Positions 10,082 through 20,978 of a DNA stretch of 64,000 nucleotides are shown piece after piece. Under the pieces are notes generated by a model. That model saw nothing but the letters and a program-made list of their open reading frames with translations. It was not told where the DNA came from and ran no database searches. Made by a program: the position numbers and the translations under genes. The stretch covers positions 62,001 through 126,000 of the forward strand of contig NZ_RQFG01000019.1 in assembly GCF_004769235.1 (NCBI RefSeq). The letters run 5' to 3'. Position 1 is the first letter of the stretch. Each line of letters starts with the position of its first letter. The DNA comes from Leptospira kanakyensis (GTDB lineage: Bacteria > Spirochaetota > Leptospiria > Leptospirales > Leptospiraceae).

Positions 10082-11740
10082 ATGAAAGGCTTAGAAAAAG
10101 AGCTAAACCGGGCTAGGGCCGAACAAAAAATTTTGGCCGAGGTGTCCTCCCATCCAGCAGTACGTTCTGGAGAGATCTTTACGTTTGCTTCTTTTATCAC
10201 AGAGTCTGTGTCCAAGGCTCTCGGAATCGAAAGGGTGGGAGTATGGCTCTTTAATGAAACCAAAGACGAACTTCATAATGTAGACACTTACCGATCAAGC
10301 ATTGCAGAACATCAATCTGGAGCCGTTTTAAAAGAAGTGGAATTTCGTGAGGAGTTCCAATACCTCGTGAGAGAAAAGTATGTGGATGCCAATGATCCTT
10401 ATACAGATCCAAGAACCAAGGGGTTTATTGAATCCTATTTAAAACCAAACGGGATCACAGCGATGTTAGACGGTGTCATTCGTATGGGAGAGGAACTCAT
10501 TGGAACAATCTGTTTTGAACATGTGGGGAAACCTCATACTTGGGAAGAAGATGAAATTATATTCTGTAGCCAACTGGGAGACCAAATTGCACTCACTATT
10601 AGTAATTTAAGAAAAAATGAAATCAATAAGGAACTTCATGCCCGGGAAAAGGAACTTCGTGAACTCAATGAAAGTTTAGAAAGGTTAGTGGAAGAAAGGA
10701 CAAAGAACCTAAAAAAAACAAATGCAGAATTGGAAGTTACAATCTCCAGTTTACAAAAAACACAAGCCCAGCTCATTTTATCAGAAAAAATGGCAAGTCT
10801 TGGCCAACTAGTCGCCGGGATTGCTCATGAAATTAATAACCCCATTGCCGCAATCCATGCTTCGGCACAAAATTTAAAAGAATCATTATTTGATTCCGAG
10901 TTATCATTATTCCAAAAAGAACTGAAAGACCTTCTACCTTCTATAGACAAACAGAAGTTGTTTTTGAATTGTTTGGATGTATTAAAATCTCGTGTGGAGA
11001 TGGTTTCTGGAAAGGAAAGGATGAGGCGGAGAAAAGAAATTGAGTCTTGGCTGAATTCCAAAAGTATCCCTGAATCCTTTTCTTATCAATTAATCGATTC
11101 AGGTTTTGAACTGCCCATTCTGGAAGAGTTTGAAATTTTGTTTCAAGACTCGGATGTATTTGCCATCGTCTCTTTGTTAGCGGAAGAGATCACTGTTTTT
11201 CAATCATTGAGTATCATGCAACTGGCTGTCGAACGTGCGAGTAAAATGACTTTTGCCTTAAAAAATTTTGCAAGGTTTGAGGTATCAACTGATCCCATCA
11301 AAACCAATCTCCATGAAAATATTGAAACGGTAATCACTCTTTATCAGAACCAGTTTAAAAAAAAGGTCACTCTCATCAAAGAATTTGAGCCGGTTCCGTA
11401 TATCGAAGGTTATCCGGAAGAGTTATTACACCTCTGGACAAATTTGATTTATAACGGATTACAAGCCATGACTTTCTCAGGGGAGATGAAAATTCGAACT
11501 GAAGTTTTGGAAGAAAAAGTGAGAGTGACTGTGGAAGATACTGGATGCGGAATTCCTATGGACGTTCAAAACCGAATTTTCGAGCCCTTTTTTACCACCA
11601 AACCTTCGGGAGAAGGGAGTGGGCTTGGGCTCGATATTTGTCGGAAGATTGTTGAAAGGCACCAGGGAAAAATCCATTTTGAATCAAAACCGGGGAAAAC
11701 AAAATTTTTTGTGGATTTGCCTCTGTTACTTGTGACCTAA
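10082..11740 (+). CDS. GAF-domain histidine kinase with enlarged dimerisation hairpin
   Basis: 552 residues, soluble. A GAF sensor domain (about 20-175) is followed by a coiled coil (180-235). The H-box [15 protein letters not shown] has H249. The N-box is LWTNLIYNGLQAM (N454, N458), then VEDTGCGIP, the F-box [12 protein letters not shown] and the G2 box [11 protein letters not shown]249 and the N-box are 205 residues apart, against about 110 in an ordinary kinase; the extra roughly 95 residues sit between the two helices of the HisKA hairpin. The same architecture recurs in the kinase at 50028. No response regulator is adjacent. It is divergent from gap. Confidence 0.9.
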   Translation: MKGLEKELNRARAEQKILAEVSSHPAVRSGEIFTFASFITESVSKALGIERVGVWLFNETKDELHNVDTYRSSIAEHQSGAVLKEVEFREEFQYLVREKYVDANDPYTDPRTKGFIESYLKPNGITAMLDGVIRMGEELIGTICFEHVGKPHTWEEDEIIFCSQLGDQIALTISNLRKNEINKELHAREKELRELNESLERLVEERTKNLKKTNAELEVTISSLQKTQAQLILSEKMASLGQLVAGIAHEINNPIAAIHASAQNLKESLFDSELSLFQKELKDLLPSIDKQKLFLNCLDVLKSRVEMVSGKERMRRRKEIESWLNSKSIPESFSYQLIDSGFELPILEEFEILFQDSDVFAIVSLLAEEITVFQSLSIMQLAVERASKMTFALKNFARFEVSTDPIKTNLHENIETVITLYQNQFKKKVTLIKEFEPVPYIEGYPEELLHLWTNLIYNGLQAMTFSGEMKIRTEVLEEKVRVTVEDTGCGIPMDVQNRIFEPFFTTKPSGEGSGLGLDICRKIVERHQGKIHFESKPGKTKFFVDLPLLLVT

Positions 11741-11753
11741 CCTTTGTTTGTTT

Positions 11754-12284
11754 TTACCATAAGGTAGCAATGACCTGACTTTCCTGAACCACACCTAAAG
11801 TCCTTGAGTCCACACCCATTTCCCTATTGTCAGCAAGTAAGAAAAAGGATTTATCGGGAACAGTCAGTTTTGCCATATCATCGGATTCTGTTTTTCCCTG
11901 TGGGATGAGTGGGATATCGTTTGCCGATGATTCAGGAAAACTTGTAGGATCAAGGACGGCCCCGTTACGAAAGACCATTCGTTTTTGTACATAAATTGTA
12001 TCTCCCGGTTTGCCAACAATCCGAGCAATGAAAACCGATTCAGGATCAAGTGGGGAACGGACGAGAACCACATCTCCAATCCCTAATTGTTTTGCTCTGA
12101 ACCATTTGTTAAAATAGGCAGTGGATCCATTTTTTAAAGTGGGTTCCATAAACTGATTGGGAATGTGGACTGGCGTGATGATATAATATTTCACAACAAT
12201 TGCCAAAAATAGCCCAAGGCAAAGTGGAATTAAAAATGCATACAACCTTGTTTTGAAGGGAACTTTGTTTTTAGATTTAGACAT
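11754..12284 (-). CDS. signal peptidase I-like protein lacking catalytic Ser and Lys
   Basis: 176 residues, with one N-terminal membrane helix (about 14-33), as in signal peptidase I (S26). Family boxes are clear: [35 protein letters not shown], and [12 protein letters not shown]. In active enzymes the first box reads PSGSMxPT and the third IKRVVGxPGD; here the nucleophile Ser position is F45 and the general-base Lys position is A87. The rest of the fold signature is retained with no stop or frameshift, so it looks like a maintained non-catalytic homologue, not decay. It overlaps the upstream chemotaxis receptor gene by 8 bases. Confidence 0.85.
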   Translation of the reverse strand: MSKSKNKVPFKTRLYAFLIPLCLGLFLAIVVKYYIITPVHIPNQFMEPTLKNGSTAYFNKWFRAKQLGIGDVVLVRSPLDPESVFIARIVGKPGDTIYVQKRMVFRNGAVLDPTSFPESSANDIPLIPQGKTESDDMAKLTVPDKSFFLLADNREMGVDSRTLGVVQESQVIATLW

Positions 12285-14787
12285 GGAAATAATTGATCTC
12301 TCTTCGTAAACTTTCTGAAAGTTGATTCATGTTTTGTGAACTGGATTTGGTTCCTTCACTAGACATTGCCGTGGTCTGCGCATGGGTGTTAATTTCTGCC
12401 ATGGATCTAGAAATTTCGAGCATCGCCATTTTTTGTTCGTCGGTGGCTTCTTTTATCATTTCCGAAAGTTCTCGGATTTGAGTCACACCTTCGTTGACTT
12501 CTTCGTTGGTTTCAATTTGTTTTTGAACCACGGAACGAATTTCTTTTGTCATCTGGTTGATGGAATTCACTCCGGAAATGGTTTCACTTAAAATCACGAT
12601 GGACTGGTCAATTTTTTCCTGACCCTGTCTGATCTCACCTTCGTTTTGTTTGATCAGTTCTTCGATGTCTTCGATGGATTTGGCAGTTTTGTCAGCGAGT
12701 TTGGAAATTTCATCGGCGACAACGGCAAATCCTCGTCCACTGGCACCGGCTCTTGCGGCTTCAATGGCAGCATTCAGGGCGAGTAAATTGATTTGTTCCG
12801 AGATATTGTGGATGATCTCCACAACATTTGTCATCTCTGAGGAAGATTCGTAAATTTTGTCCATAGACAGTTTCATTTCACTGAGAGACTTTTCGCCTAA
12901 CTTGGCATCATTTGTGATTTCTTCTACCCTTGTGTCAGCAATTTGAAATTTTTTATCTATTTCTGATACAGCCTGGTTCAGCTCTGTCATTTTTTTCATC
13001 AGTGAAACTAAGGTAAACGATTGGGTTTCCGTTCTTTGGGCTACGCTTTCAATCCCTGCTGTGATTTCTTCTACAGAGGCAGAAATTTCTTCGCTACTGG
13101 CTGCTTGGTTTTGGGCTGCGTCGGAAAGTGATAACATGGACTCATAAATATCGGAACTTGTGTTTGTGAGTTCATTGGATACGGTTTGCGTTTTATTTAC
13201 AATTTGGCGTAGTTTTGTTTGGAAATCAAACATGGCGTTGGCCATACTTCCAATTTCATCACGACTCGAATCATAAAAATCAGATTGTAAATTTCCTTTT
13301 ACCATATCCGCAATTCTCACTTTGATTCTTTCTAATGGTTTTAGTTTGGATTCGATGACAAGTACTGTGATGATTCCAATGAGTAAAACCACAAAAATTG
13401 AAATTCCTAGTGTGGTAAAAAGACTAACCAATGTTTTTTCATATAACTCTGCATTCTCAAAAATACAAAAAATCACATAATTGAATTCTGGGTTTTTGAC
13501 AAAAAATATTCTTTTGAAGGTTCCATCTTCTGTAGAATCGGCAAAACCAAGTGCATCTTCTCTTTGGAATGGAATATCAAAAACTAACTTTGTTTTGGCG
13601 TTTGTACCAATTTCTTTTTTGTTGGTGTAATAAATAACAGCACCATCTCCATCAAAGAATCCTACCTTGCCAGACACTCCAATTTTGATATTTCCCAAGA
13701 TAAAACTAGAAAGTTTTCCGATGTTTAAAAATCCACCTACATAACCCAAAAACCGATCGTTTTGGTAAACGGGGAGAGTGTAAGGAGAGATGGTATCTCC
13801 GGAAATATTTGAACGAATGCTTGTATGACGAAGTGGGCCTTGTTTTGCTAATTTTTCATCTTCAATAAAAAATACGGATCCTGATTTAGTTCGGTCATAT
13901 TCATTTGTAGAAACAAAAATTCCATCTTCTGGTTTGTAATAGAATAAAGCCTCTACTGCATGGTTTGTACTTTTTAACTGGATTTCGTTTAGAACGTTTC
14001 GAATCCCTTGGATGTCTTTTTTAACAATTTGGTCTTTTAGTTTGTTTTCTGCAAAAATGGATAAAGTGAGCCGGTCTCGAAAATCAACTAACGTGACTCG
14101 CATCAGTGTTTCTGAGTCCATTACCGATTGTTCCATACTTGTGTTGACCAAATTCAACTCTTGGCGGAAATTCATGCGGTAATTGATGATAAACAAAATG
14201 AGGATCGCCGCAAAAAAGGAAAGAACGGTTTGAAACCCTAAATCTCGAGAGAGTTTTCTTGTGTTGATTCGTTTGGTGTGGTCATTTCGTATTGCGAGTA
14301 AAATTCCTTTGATATTGAATTTGTTTTCTACATAATCAATGAATATGGATTGGAAAATGACGGTAACCGCAAGAGTGAGGAAAAGTCCAATGGCCATCTC
14401 ACTCATTAAAATAAAGTTTTTGGATTTTAGATAAAATAAAAGGGCTCCGATCACAAACAAAAATCCGATGGCGTAACGGATGACCATGTCAAATATGGCA
14501 ACTTTTCCGAGATGATCCAACCAGAAGTAAGCTAATTTGTGGTCTTTTTTTGTGACTTGTGGTGTTCCAATCCGAGAGACTGGAGCAAACCGTATCCAAT
14601 AAAAACTAATACAAAATCCAAGGATGAAAAAAACTGCGATGGAAGTAGAAATTAGAATGATTTGAAATTCTTCTCCAGACCATTCTGTAAAAAAGTAAAT
14701 ATAACCGAGGAGAGTGGGGACACCGATTCCGTAATTAAAACCTTCTAGACCAAAAATTATAAATTTGATCATTTTACGCATATCCAT
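12277..14787 (-). CDS. methyl-accepting chemotaxis protein with multi-helix N-terminus
   Basis: 836 residues. Five hydrophobic segments precede the sensor (about 20-35, 42-64, 102-120, 126-150, 185-203). An extracytoplasmic Cache-like ligand domain follows (about 205-455), then a further helix, a HAMP-like linker ([12 protein letters not shown]) and a long coiled-coil signalling domain. The hairpin tip [16 protein letters not shown] and [11 protein letters not shown] is canonical for CheA/CheW contact. It senses an extracellular stimulus and controls the flagellar motor through CheA. Four additional N-terminal helices are unusual compared with classic two-helix receptors. It overlaps the signal-peptidase-like gene by 8 bases. 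Confidence 0.92.
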   Translation of the reverse strand: MDMRKMIKFIIFGLEGFNYGIGVPTLLGYIYFFTEWSGEEFQIILISTSIAVFFILGFCISFYWIRFAPVSRIGTPQVTKKDHKLAYFWLDHLGKVAIFDMVIRYAIGFLFVIGALLFYLKSKNFILMSEMAIGLFLTLAVTVIFQSIFIDYVENKFNIKGILLAIRNDHTKRINTRKLSRDLGFQTVLSFFAAILILFIINYRMNFRQELNLVNTSMEQSVMDSETLMRVTLVDFRDRLTLSIFAENKLKDQIVKKDIQGIRNVLNEIQLKSTNHAVEALFYYKPEDGIFVSTNEYDRTKSGSVFFIEDEKLAKQGPLRHTSIRSNISGDTISPYTLPVYQNDRFLGYVGGFLNIGKLSSFILGNIKIGVSGKVGFFDGDGAVIYYTNKKEIGTNAKTKLVFDIPFQREDALGFADSTEDGTFKRIFFVKNPEFNYVIFCIFENAELYEKTLVSLFTTLGISIFVVLLIGIITVLVIESKLKPLERIKVRIADMVKGNLQSDFYDSSRDEIGSMANAMFDFQTKLRQIVNKTQTVSNELTNTSSDIYESMLSLSDAAQNQAASSEEISASVEEITAGIESVAQRTETQSFTLVSLMKKMTELNQAVSEIDKKFQIADTRVEEITNDAKLGEKSLSEMKLSMDKIYESSSEMTNVVEIIHNISEQINLLALNAAIEAARAGASGRGFAVVADEISKLADKTAKSIEDIEELIKQNEGEIRQGQEKIDQSIVILSETISGVNSINQMTKEIRSVVQKQIETNEEVNEGVTQIRELSEMIKEATDEQKMAMLEISRSMAEINTHAQTTAMSSEGTKSSSQNMNQLSESLRREINYFHV

Positions 14788-14832
14788 ACCCTAGGGATAC
14801 AGACTGTCTAAGAATTGTAAACGTAAAATTCC

Positions 14833-14838
14833 TATAAT
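14833..14838 (+). promoter_or_regulatory. consensus -10 box just before uvrC
   Basis: A perfect TATAAT lies 8 bases before the uvrC ATG. Transcription would start at or within a few bases of the start codon, and no Shine-Dalgarno bases precede that ATG, so a leaderless or near-leaderless transcript is possible. No good -35 element was found at 16-18 bp spacing. Confidence 0.4.
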
Positions 14839-14846
14839 CACTCATA

Positions 14847-16688
14847 ATGAAAGACTCACTCGTTCTAAAAACCATCCAAGAAAAGATTAAAAATTTAGGA
14901 AGTTCACCTGGATGTTATCTTTGGAAAAATGAAATCGGAGAAGTGATTTATGTTGGTAAGGCCCTAAAACTTCAGTCAAGAGTTCGGTCTTATTTAAATC
15001 CGAACCAAAAAGATCGTAAAACAAGAGCTCTCTTTGTTGAATTATTTGATCTGGATTGGATTGCAACAAGTACAGAAAAAGAAGCTTTGCTTCTAGAAGC
15101 CACTTTAATTAAAAAATACAATCCCAAGTTCAATGTAAGGCTGAAGGATGATAAAAGATATCCCTTCCTCTGTGTTTCCACAAGTGAAGCTTATCCCATG
15201 GTTTTTTTAACAAGGAAAATCAAGGACAATGGAGATCGTTATTTTGGACCCTTTACTGATGTCAAAGCGGCCCGTGATACACTGGAATTGATACATAGAA
15301 TCTTTCCAATTCGTAAAACCAAACTCAAACTCCCTCTCGCAAAACCACAAAGGCCTTGTCTCAACTTTCATATGGGGCGTTGTCTTGGTCCTTGCCAAGG
15401 AAATATCTCTAAGGAAACCTATGCTGAGTTAGTTGATGAGATTCTAAGTTTTTTAGAAGGAAAAAAAGAACGACTGGTTTCTGGATTAAAATCTGCCATG
15501 GTAAAAGCCTCCGAAAAGATGGAGTATGAAAGGGCAGGTTACTTAAAAGCACGGATTGAAAAAATCAACCAAGTTCGAGAGAAACAAACTGTTGTTAGTA
15601 TGGATGGAGGAGATGAAGACATCCTTGGGATTAGCAAACGGGAGGATGAAGGTCAGGTAGTGATTTTAGAAGTGCGAGGTGGGAGGCTCGAAGGGAAAAA
15701 ATCTTTTCCTCTCACTGGACTTTCTTTTTCCGATGATGAAGAAGTTTTTACTTCTTTTCTTCGTGATTATTATCTAAATGTCACCCTTCTACCAAGTATT
15801 GTATTTTTACCTCCATCGGCGAAAGGGAACTATGATGTGTTTGTCGAAGCTATTACAGAAAAATTCGGAACCTCAATCAAACTAAAATTTCCAGAGATGG
15901 GTCCTAAAAAATCACTCCTTCGTTTGGCAGAAAAAAATGCTGATCTCAGTTTGACAGAACGTATCCTTGCCACCAAACTCAGAGACCAATCGGTTGCAAT
16001 GAAAGAACTGCAAGAAAAATTGAATTTACCTGTGTTGCCAAGAACCATCGAATGTTATGATATTTCTCATTTCCAAGGATCTTCTCCTGTGGCAAGTGGT
16101 GTGATGTTTGTTGATGGCAAACCGTATAAGGCTGGTTATAGGCATTATAAAATGCGTGGGTATGAAGGGATCAATGATCCGGGAATGATCCACGAAGTAA
16201 TCGCCAGACGTCTCAGTCATTTGGTCAATGAAGAAGAACCACTTCCTGATCTCATTGTGATCGATGGGGGTCTTACGCAACTTTCTCGTGCCGCAGAAGC
16301 TGCCAATGCACTTGAGCTTGGCCACATTCCAATGGTAGGCCTTGCAAAAAAAAGAGAAGAAATCTATTTCCCCGGTGAAAAACATCCTTATAGTTTTGAT
16401 ATGCATTCTCCTATGATGCGTCTCCTCAGGAATTTGCGAGATGAGGCTCATAGATTTGGAGTCACTTTCCAAAGAGTCCAAAGAAAGAAAAAAGCTCTCA
16501 AAACCATTTTAGATGATATTGAAGACATTGGTGCTAGCCGAAGAAAAAGTATCTTATCCTATTTCCAATCCAAAAAGAAAGTCACAGATGCTACAATCGG
16601 TGAATTAAAAGAGGTCCCGGGTATCGGGCCAGTCCTTGCAGAAAAAATCTTCAACGGAATCCAAAATTTAAGAAAAATAGAACCATAA
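14847..16688 (+). CDS. uvrC: UvrABC excinuclease subunit C
   Basis: 613 residues, full length. UvrC makes both incisions in nucleotide excision repair after UvrA/UvrB damage recognition. The N-terminal GIY-YIG nuclease is seen as PGCYLWKN and VIYVGKA. The Cys-containing segment [15 protein letters not shown] is next, then the UvrB-binding UVR helix pair (about 205-240). The RNase H-like C-terminal nuclease has [17 protein letters not shown] and VIDGGLTQL, and tandem helix-hairpin-helix motifs end the protein ([12 protein letters not shown]). No ribosome binding site is visible. It ends 34 bases before the next gene. Confidence 0.96.
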   Translation: MKDSLVLKTIQEKIKNLGSSPGCYLWKNEIGEVIYVGKALKLQSRVRSYLNPNQKDRKTRALFVELFDLDWIATSTEKEALLLEATLIKKYNPKFNVRLKDDKRYPFLCVSTSEAYPMVFLTRKIKDNGDRYFGPFTDVKAARDTLELIHRIFPIRKTKLKLPLAKPQRPCLNFHMGRCLGPCQGNISKETYAELVDEILSFLEGKKERLVSGLKSAMVKASEKMEYERAGYLKARIEKINQVREKQTVVSMDGGDEDILGISKREDEGQVVILEVRGGRLEGKKSFPLTGLSFSDDEEVFTSFLRDYYLNVTLLPSIVFLPPSAKGNYDVFVEAITEKFGTSIKLKFPEMGPKKSLLRLAEKNADLSLTERILATKLRDQSVAMKELQEKLNLPVLPRTIECYDISHFQGSSPVASGVMFVDGKPYKAGYRHYKMRGYEGINDPGMIHEVIARRLSHLVNEEEPLPDLIVIDGGLTQLSRAAEAANALELGHIPMVGLAKKREEIYFPGEKHPYSFDMHSPMMRLLRNLRDEAHRFGVTFQRVQRKKKALKTILDDIEDIGASRRKSILSYFQSKKKVTDATIGELKEVPGIGPVLAEKIFNGIQNLRKIEP

Positions 16689-16722
16689 TTTTTTTCTTCT
16701 ACCTATCTAGGTGAGGTAGGAG

Positions 16723-19554
16723 ATGCAAAAAAAAATTCTAGTTTTTGTTTTATTTCTCTTATGCAGATGCCAAAATAAAGAAGAGAGCCCCTTTCTTCCG
16801 TTTGGTGATGGTTTTACCGAAACCCCTCGGTTTGAGTTTCAATATGGAACGATCGAAGAAACCGGGGACGTAATAGAAAATACAAACTATACTAGTTTTG
16901 ATTCAAACCTTCTTTGTATCCATTCCCTTCCCATTTCTCTATACAGGCGTGAGTTAGGTGGTAAATTTCGTATTTGTTGGAAAACAAACGAATCCGTTTT
17001 CCAGAAATGGAACGAAGGATTTTCCTTACTAGAAAACGATTTTTTAGAATATCCAAATTGGAATCTGAGTGGGAAGGGATGGCAGGCTTCCACAATCGAA
17101 TTGGGAAAATGGAAAAAAGATTCTGAAAAGTTGGAGAACCTTTTTTCTTGGGATTCGCAGATTTTGTCCAGTGGGCTTGTCACTTACCAAACCTTGGGAC
17201 TACCTCATCCTACCTTAATCCAGAGAACAGAAGCAGTCTGTGAAGTTGTATTTCCATCCCAGAGTTTCTCCGGATCTGAAAACAAACAACGAACCCTTAC
17301 TTTCGAATTCCCTTGTCCAGATTTAGGAGAAATTGCCGAGCAAATTGAAACTCAGAATGAAAAGTGGCTGGCAGAGTGTGATCCCGCAGAGCCTGTCGTT
17401 TCCGAACTATTTCGGCATTCCGAATCTTCTTACCAAAGGTTTATCGAATGGGAAAATCCAAAAGATAAAGTTCTTTGTCCCAGGTTTTCCTCTATCGATT
17501 GGGAGAACGAGGGAACTTGGAAATCGTTCCAGTCTGATTTATTTTCTAAAAGAACCAAATTGATTTTACCGCGAGGGATCCTTCTTTTTTCAGATGAATC
17601 CAAATATCATGGAATTCCCATTCCCAAAGATTTTTTCTTAGGCCTTGGAACAAATGTTAGGGTTCGTTTGGGTGATTCTGAATTTAGAGATTCTAATTTT
17701 TCTTTTCGTCAAGGGAATGAATTTTTTACAACCCAAACCCATTCCGTATCCTGTCGCAACCAATTCAATTTTTGGAAAACAGAAGAAATCTTTTGTGGAA
17801 ATCCAGGTTTGCCCAATTCTTTAGAAAAAAAAGAAAACGAAGACACCATGCCAGGTTGCAAGCCCGACCAAATCCAAATCACAGAATTTTATCCCGGAAA
17901 TCATTTTGATTCTGAGATGCCAATCCCAGGATATTTCGAATTTCAAAACACAGGAAGGACATGTGATGGATCTTCTCTCAATTGGTTTTTTGACCATTCC
18001 CTTTATCCTCTGTCAGCTGGTGAATGGGTTTTACCAACAGGTTCCATTTTTCTTCTCACAAGAAAACTTTGGGTGGGGTTAGAACTTTTAGAAAAAGAAA
18101 AACCATTTTCCCTTCCCAAGGTATCTTTTCAAATTCCGAGTTTCTACTTTCAGGACAGAAAAACAAAATTAAAATCTGAATTTGTAACTAGCCCTTACCA
18201 TTTCCATCTACTTCGTTTCCAAGAAAAAAATCGATTCTCCATCCAAGTAAATTTAAGAAATGAATCTCCTCATCCGCAAGTGAATAGTTCTCACTTTTTG
18301 TCCTCTTATGGTTTTCAGATCAGTCCAGGAAAGATAAACGAGGGTTTGGTGAACCAAATTTCTACCGAACTTATGGAATACCATCCAGGCCCATCTCCGT
18401 TTTTTGACTTTGGGTTTTTCGGACGAGAGGAAGGAGTTGTTACTTTTGAAAGAGAAAATGGCAACCGTTATTCCTTTTGGAAACCAAATGGTACTGAAAT
18501 TTTAACCTTTGTCACCGAACCTTCTGGTTGTTTCGGGGAAAGAAATTACCGACTCCCTGAAGATTTTTTTACTCATCCGATTCGTTCCCTTCGATACCAA
18601 AACTTAAGTTCTAATGCCCCCATCACCTTATCACTGGATCCAAATTTCATTCGAGAAAAAAGTATGGACGGAACTCGCTCACTCCATCCAGAACCTAATC
18701 CAATTTTCTTTTCTCGTTCGTTAGTTCCTTCGCTCAATTGTGCTGGAACCTTTCGAAGTCCAGGGCAGAGAAAAGAAAGAAGTTTGGAAGTAGAGAGGTT
18801 ACCATCCGCTTTTACCTATCTGTCCAACTTCAGCTTAGAACAAGATATGGAAATTCTAATCGGAAATGGATCGGAGAAAGTTTCTTCGACTTTACAACCA
18901 TTAGGTGGCAATTTCTACCAACTTCGTTTGGAATCTCCACTTCCACATTTTCCAGAAGAACAAATTTATTCATATTTTTCTCATCCAAAACTCATTAAAA
19001 CAAAAAGTTTTTTAGAGAGAAAGGGCCCGATTCAAATTGAAGCCATTTATCCAAACCCTCACCAATCACAAAATGAATGGGTGTATCTTTGTAACCGAGG
19101 AAATGACCCAGAAGATTTGTCTGTTTATTTGGTAGAGGATGAAGGAAACACAGATGAGCTTGTGTCTTACCAAACTCGGTTTCCGAGCCTATCCCCATTG
19201 GGAAGTGGGGGCCAGAGTTTTCAGTACAATTCCACCATTCTAAACCCAGGTGGTTGTGCTTGGATTGTAGATCCTGATGGTAAGGACTGGTATTTACCAA
19301 TCTTTCAAAAAGGATCGGATTTACTCCTCACTGTTCGAACCACGGCCACCATTGGAAATGGAATTTCTTCTGGTGAGTCCATCCAACTTAGAAAAAAACA
19401 AGGTCCAAAATCCATTTTAATTTCTTCCTTTGGGCACAAGGAAAGTTTTTCGGTGCTTCGTATCACGGTTGCCACAGGTGAGTTTCTTTGGTTGAAGTCA
19501 GATGCTTTAGGTATGTCTCTCAGTGATTTCGAAATCTTTCGCGAGGAATTTTGA
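16723..19554 (+). CDS. large exported protein with lamin-tail-like domains, putative lipoprotein
   Basis: 943 residues. The N-terminus MQKKILVFVLFLLCRCQNK resembles a lipoprotein signal with C14 or C16 as the lipid site, though neither fits a strict lipobox. Two segments look like lamin-tail (LTD) beta-sandwich domains: about 380-475 (IQITEFYPGN, then GYFEFQNTG) and about 765-900 (IQIEAIYPNP, NEWVYLCNRG, then LNPGGCAWIVDPDG). In bacteria such domains occur on secreted proteins, often with nucleases. The assignment is by pattern and moderate. GAGG lies 6 nt before the ATG. The stop overlaps the next start (TTGA), so the three genes to 22594 are translationally coupled. Confidence 0.8.
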   Translation: MQKKILVFVLFLLCRCQNKEESPFLPFGDGFTETPRFEFQYGTIEETGDVIENTNYTSFDSNLLCIHSLPISLYRRELGGKFRICWKTNESVFQKWNEGFSLLENDFLEYPNWNLSGKGWQASTIELGKWKKDSEKLENLFSWDSQILSSGLVTYQTLGLPHPTLIQRTEAVCEVVFPSQSFSGSENKQRTLTFEFPCPDLGEIAEQIETQNEKWLAECDPAEPVVSELFRHSESSYQRFIEWENPKDKVLCPRFSSIDWENEGTWKSFQSDLFSKRTKLILPRGILLFSDESKYHGIPIPKDFFLGLGTNVRVRLGDSEFRDSNFSFRQGNEFFTTQTHSVSCRNQFNFWKTEEIFCGNPGLPNSLEKKENEDTMPGCKPDQIQITEFYPGNHFDSEMPIPGYFEFQNTGRTCDGSSLNWFFDHSLYPLSAGEWVLPTGSIFLLTRKLWVGLELLEKEKPFSLPKVSFQIPSFYFQDRKTKLKSEFVTSPYHFHLLRFQEKNRFSIQVNLRNESPHPQVNSSHFLSSYGFQISPGKINEGLVNQISTELMEYHPGPSPFFDFGFFGREEGVVTFERENGNRYSFWKPNGTEILTFVTEPSGCFGERNYRLPEDFFTHPIRSLRYQNLSSNAPITLSLDPNFIREKSMDGTRSLHPEPNPIFFSRSLVPSLNCAGTFRSPGQRKERSLEVERLPSAFTYLSNFSLEQDMEILIGNGSEKVSSTLQPLGGNFYQLRLESPLPHFPEEQIYSYFSHPKLIKTKSFLERKGPIQIEAIYPNPHQSQNEWVYLCNRGNDPEDLSVYLVEDEGNTDELVSYQTRFPSLSPLGSGGQSFQYNSTILNPGGCAWIVDPDGKDWYLPIFQKGSDLLLTVRTTATIGNGISSGESIQLRKKQGPKSILISSFGHKESFSVLRITVATGEFLWLKSDALGMSLSDFEIFREEF

Positions 19555-20978
19555 GACTCACCAGGGGTTTTCTATTTTTCGTATTCTCTCTGTTAATTGG
19601 AGTGTCTCCGCTGTATGCGGTGGGTGTGGAGGTCGGAATTCTTGGTTATGAATTGTTTTTAAAAGAAGTTAAAACACAGAAGCCAAATGAAATTCCTGGT
19701 TGGGATTTGGGTTTGGGTAGAATGGGGCAAAACTTTCAAAACTCGTCTTATTTGAATCGAGTTTCCAACGAATCCATGTTTGTGGGTCTCAAAGACAAAA
19801 ACAAAAAAGATAAAATTGTTTGGGATTTGGAAATCAAACTCACAACGGGAAGGGAAACGGGGTTACATCCTTTTTATTTGGGAAAAAATCATTTTTTAGG
19901 TTATGAAACTTCCAAATTTCTTTTTGGAATCGGACGGAGAGAACATTTGTTCCGACCTAAGGCCTTTCAAACGGGGTATGATGGAGGCGAGGGTGCTTTT
20001 ATCGAATTTTTACCAAGTTCGCATTTAACTTTGCAGTTTTTTCTTTGGGATCGGTATTCGGGAGCAGTGTTATTTGAAAAAGATCGATTCCATTCTTTTC
20101 TTCCTGATGTATTGGGTGAGGAAGAATCAAAACTCGAAGGCTCCCAGCCAAACAAAAATAAACGAAGCCACCATCGTAGACATTCCTTTGGTCTTGTTTA
20201 TGGAGAATATTTTACCTTACGCCTTGGGTTACAATATTTGGAGTTAGGGAATTTTGGACGGAATACGAGGGACAGTCCTCGGGAAACCAAAGCATCAGGA
20301 GCGGACGGTGATTCCTTAGTCACGGGAAATTTAGGACTCGGGATGGATTTGGAAATTCTAAATCTTCAATTTGATTTTCTTTGGGCCAAGGGAAATGACA
20401 GAACCAGTTCTAAAATGGCTGCAAAACCGAATTCCATTCCAATTTCAGGGGAAGCTTTGCAAATGGGAGCCGAACTACGATTTGGTGATTTTCTCTTTCG
20501 AAGTTCTCATTTTTTATCAGATAGAGAAGAAAGGAATACAAAAAATCAAATCATTCGAGACGGTTTTGTTTTTTTGGGAGCCCACCCTGTTCAAACTCCA
20601 TATTTATCCCAAATCTTTCGGATCTTTCCTTCGGCTGCCGTCACTGAATCTGGTTTTGAAAAAAACTTTGCTTTGAAAGAAGGTAGGTGTTTCGGGTATC
20701 TGACAGAACTTGTTTTACAATTCACCTATGGTGAGTTTGTTGCTAAGTTAGTAGGATCTTACTTTTTACCTTACAAACTCAGTGGGCAGACGGATGGACG
20801 GATTAGTTTTCAGAAACGGGATTTTGAAGTTTTTTTCATTGGAGAAGGGCTTCTCGAACTTTCTTTTAAGGAAGAATCTACTTTTGAGTTAGGACTTGGA
20901 TTCTCTAATTTATTTTTACCAGAGTCTATGGGAATCAAATCAAACTTCGGATATGTTTTTGGGAGACTTCAAATATGA
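19551..20978 (+). CDS. putative outer-membrane beta-barrel protein
   Basis: 475 residues with a TTG start overlapping the previous stop by 4 bases; a GAGG lies 4 nt upstream. The signal peptide is clear (cleavage near SPLYA, residue 23). The mature part shows many alternating strands with aromatic girdles (LTLQFFLWDRYSG, SFGLVYGEYFTLRLGLQYLE, FEVFFIGEGLLELSF) and loops rich in charged and Gly residues, as in spirochaete porin-like proteins. No named family is recognised. Coupling to a lamin-tail protein before and a PLD protein after it suggests the three act together at the cell surface. Confidence 0.75.
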   Translation: MRLTRGFLFFVFSLLIGVSPLYAVGVEVGILGYELFLKEVKTQKPNEIPGWDLGLGRMGQNFQNSSYLNRVSNESMFVGLKDKNKKDKIVWDLEIKLTTGRETGLHPFYLGKNHFLGYETSKFLFGIGRREHLFRPKAFQTGYDGGEGAFIEFLPSSHLTLQFFLWDRYSGAVLFEKDRFHSFLPDVLGEEESKLEGSQPNKNKRSHHRRHSFGLVYGEYFTLRLGLQYLELGNFGRNTRDSPRETKASGADGDSLVTGNLGLGMDLEILNLQFDFLWAKGNDRTSSKMAAKPNSIPISGEALQMGAELRFGDFLFRSSHFLSDREERNTKNQIIRDGFVFLGAHPVQTPYLSQIFRIFPSAAVTESGFEKNFALKEGRCFGYLTELVLQFTYGEFVAKLVGSYFLPYKLSGQTDGRISFQKRDFEVFFIGEGLLELSFKEESTFELGLGFSNLFLPESMGIKSNFGYVFGRLQI

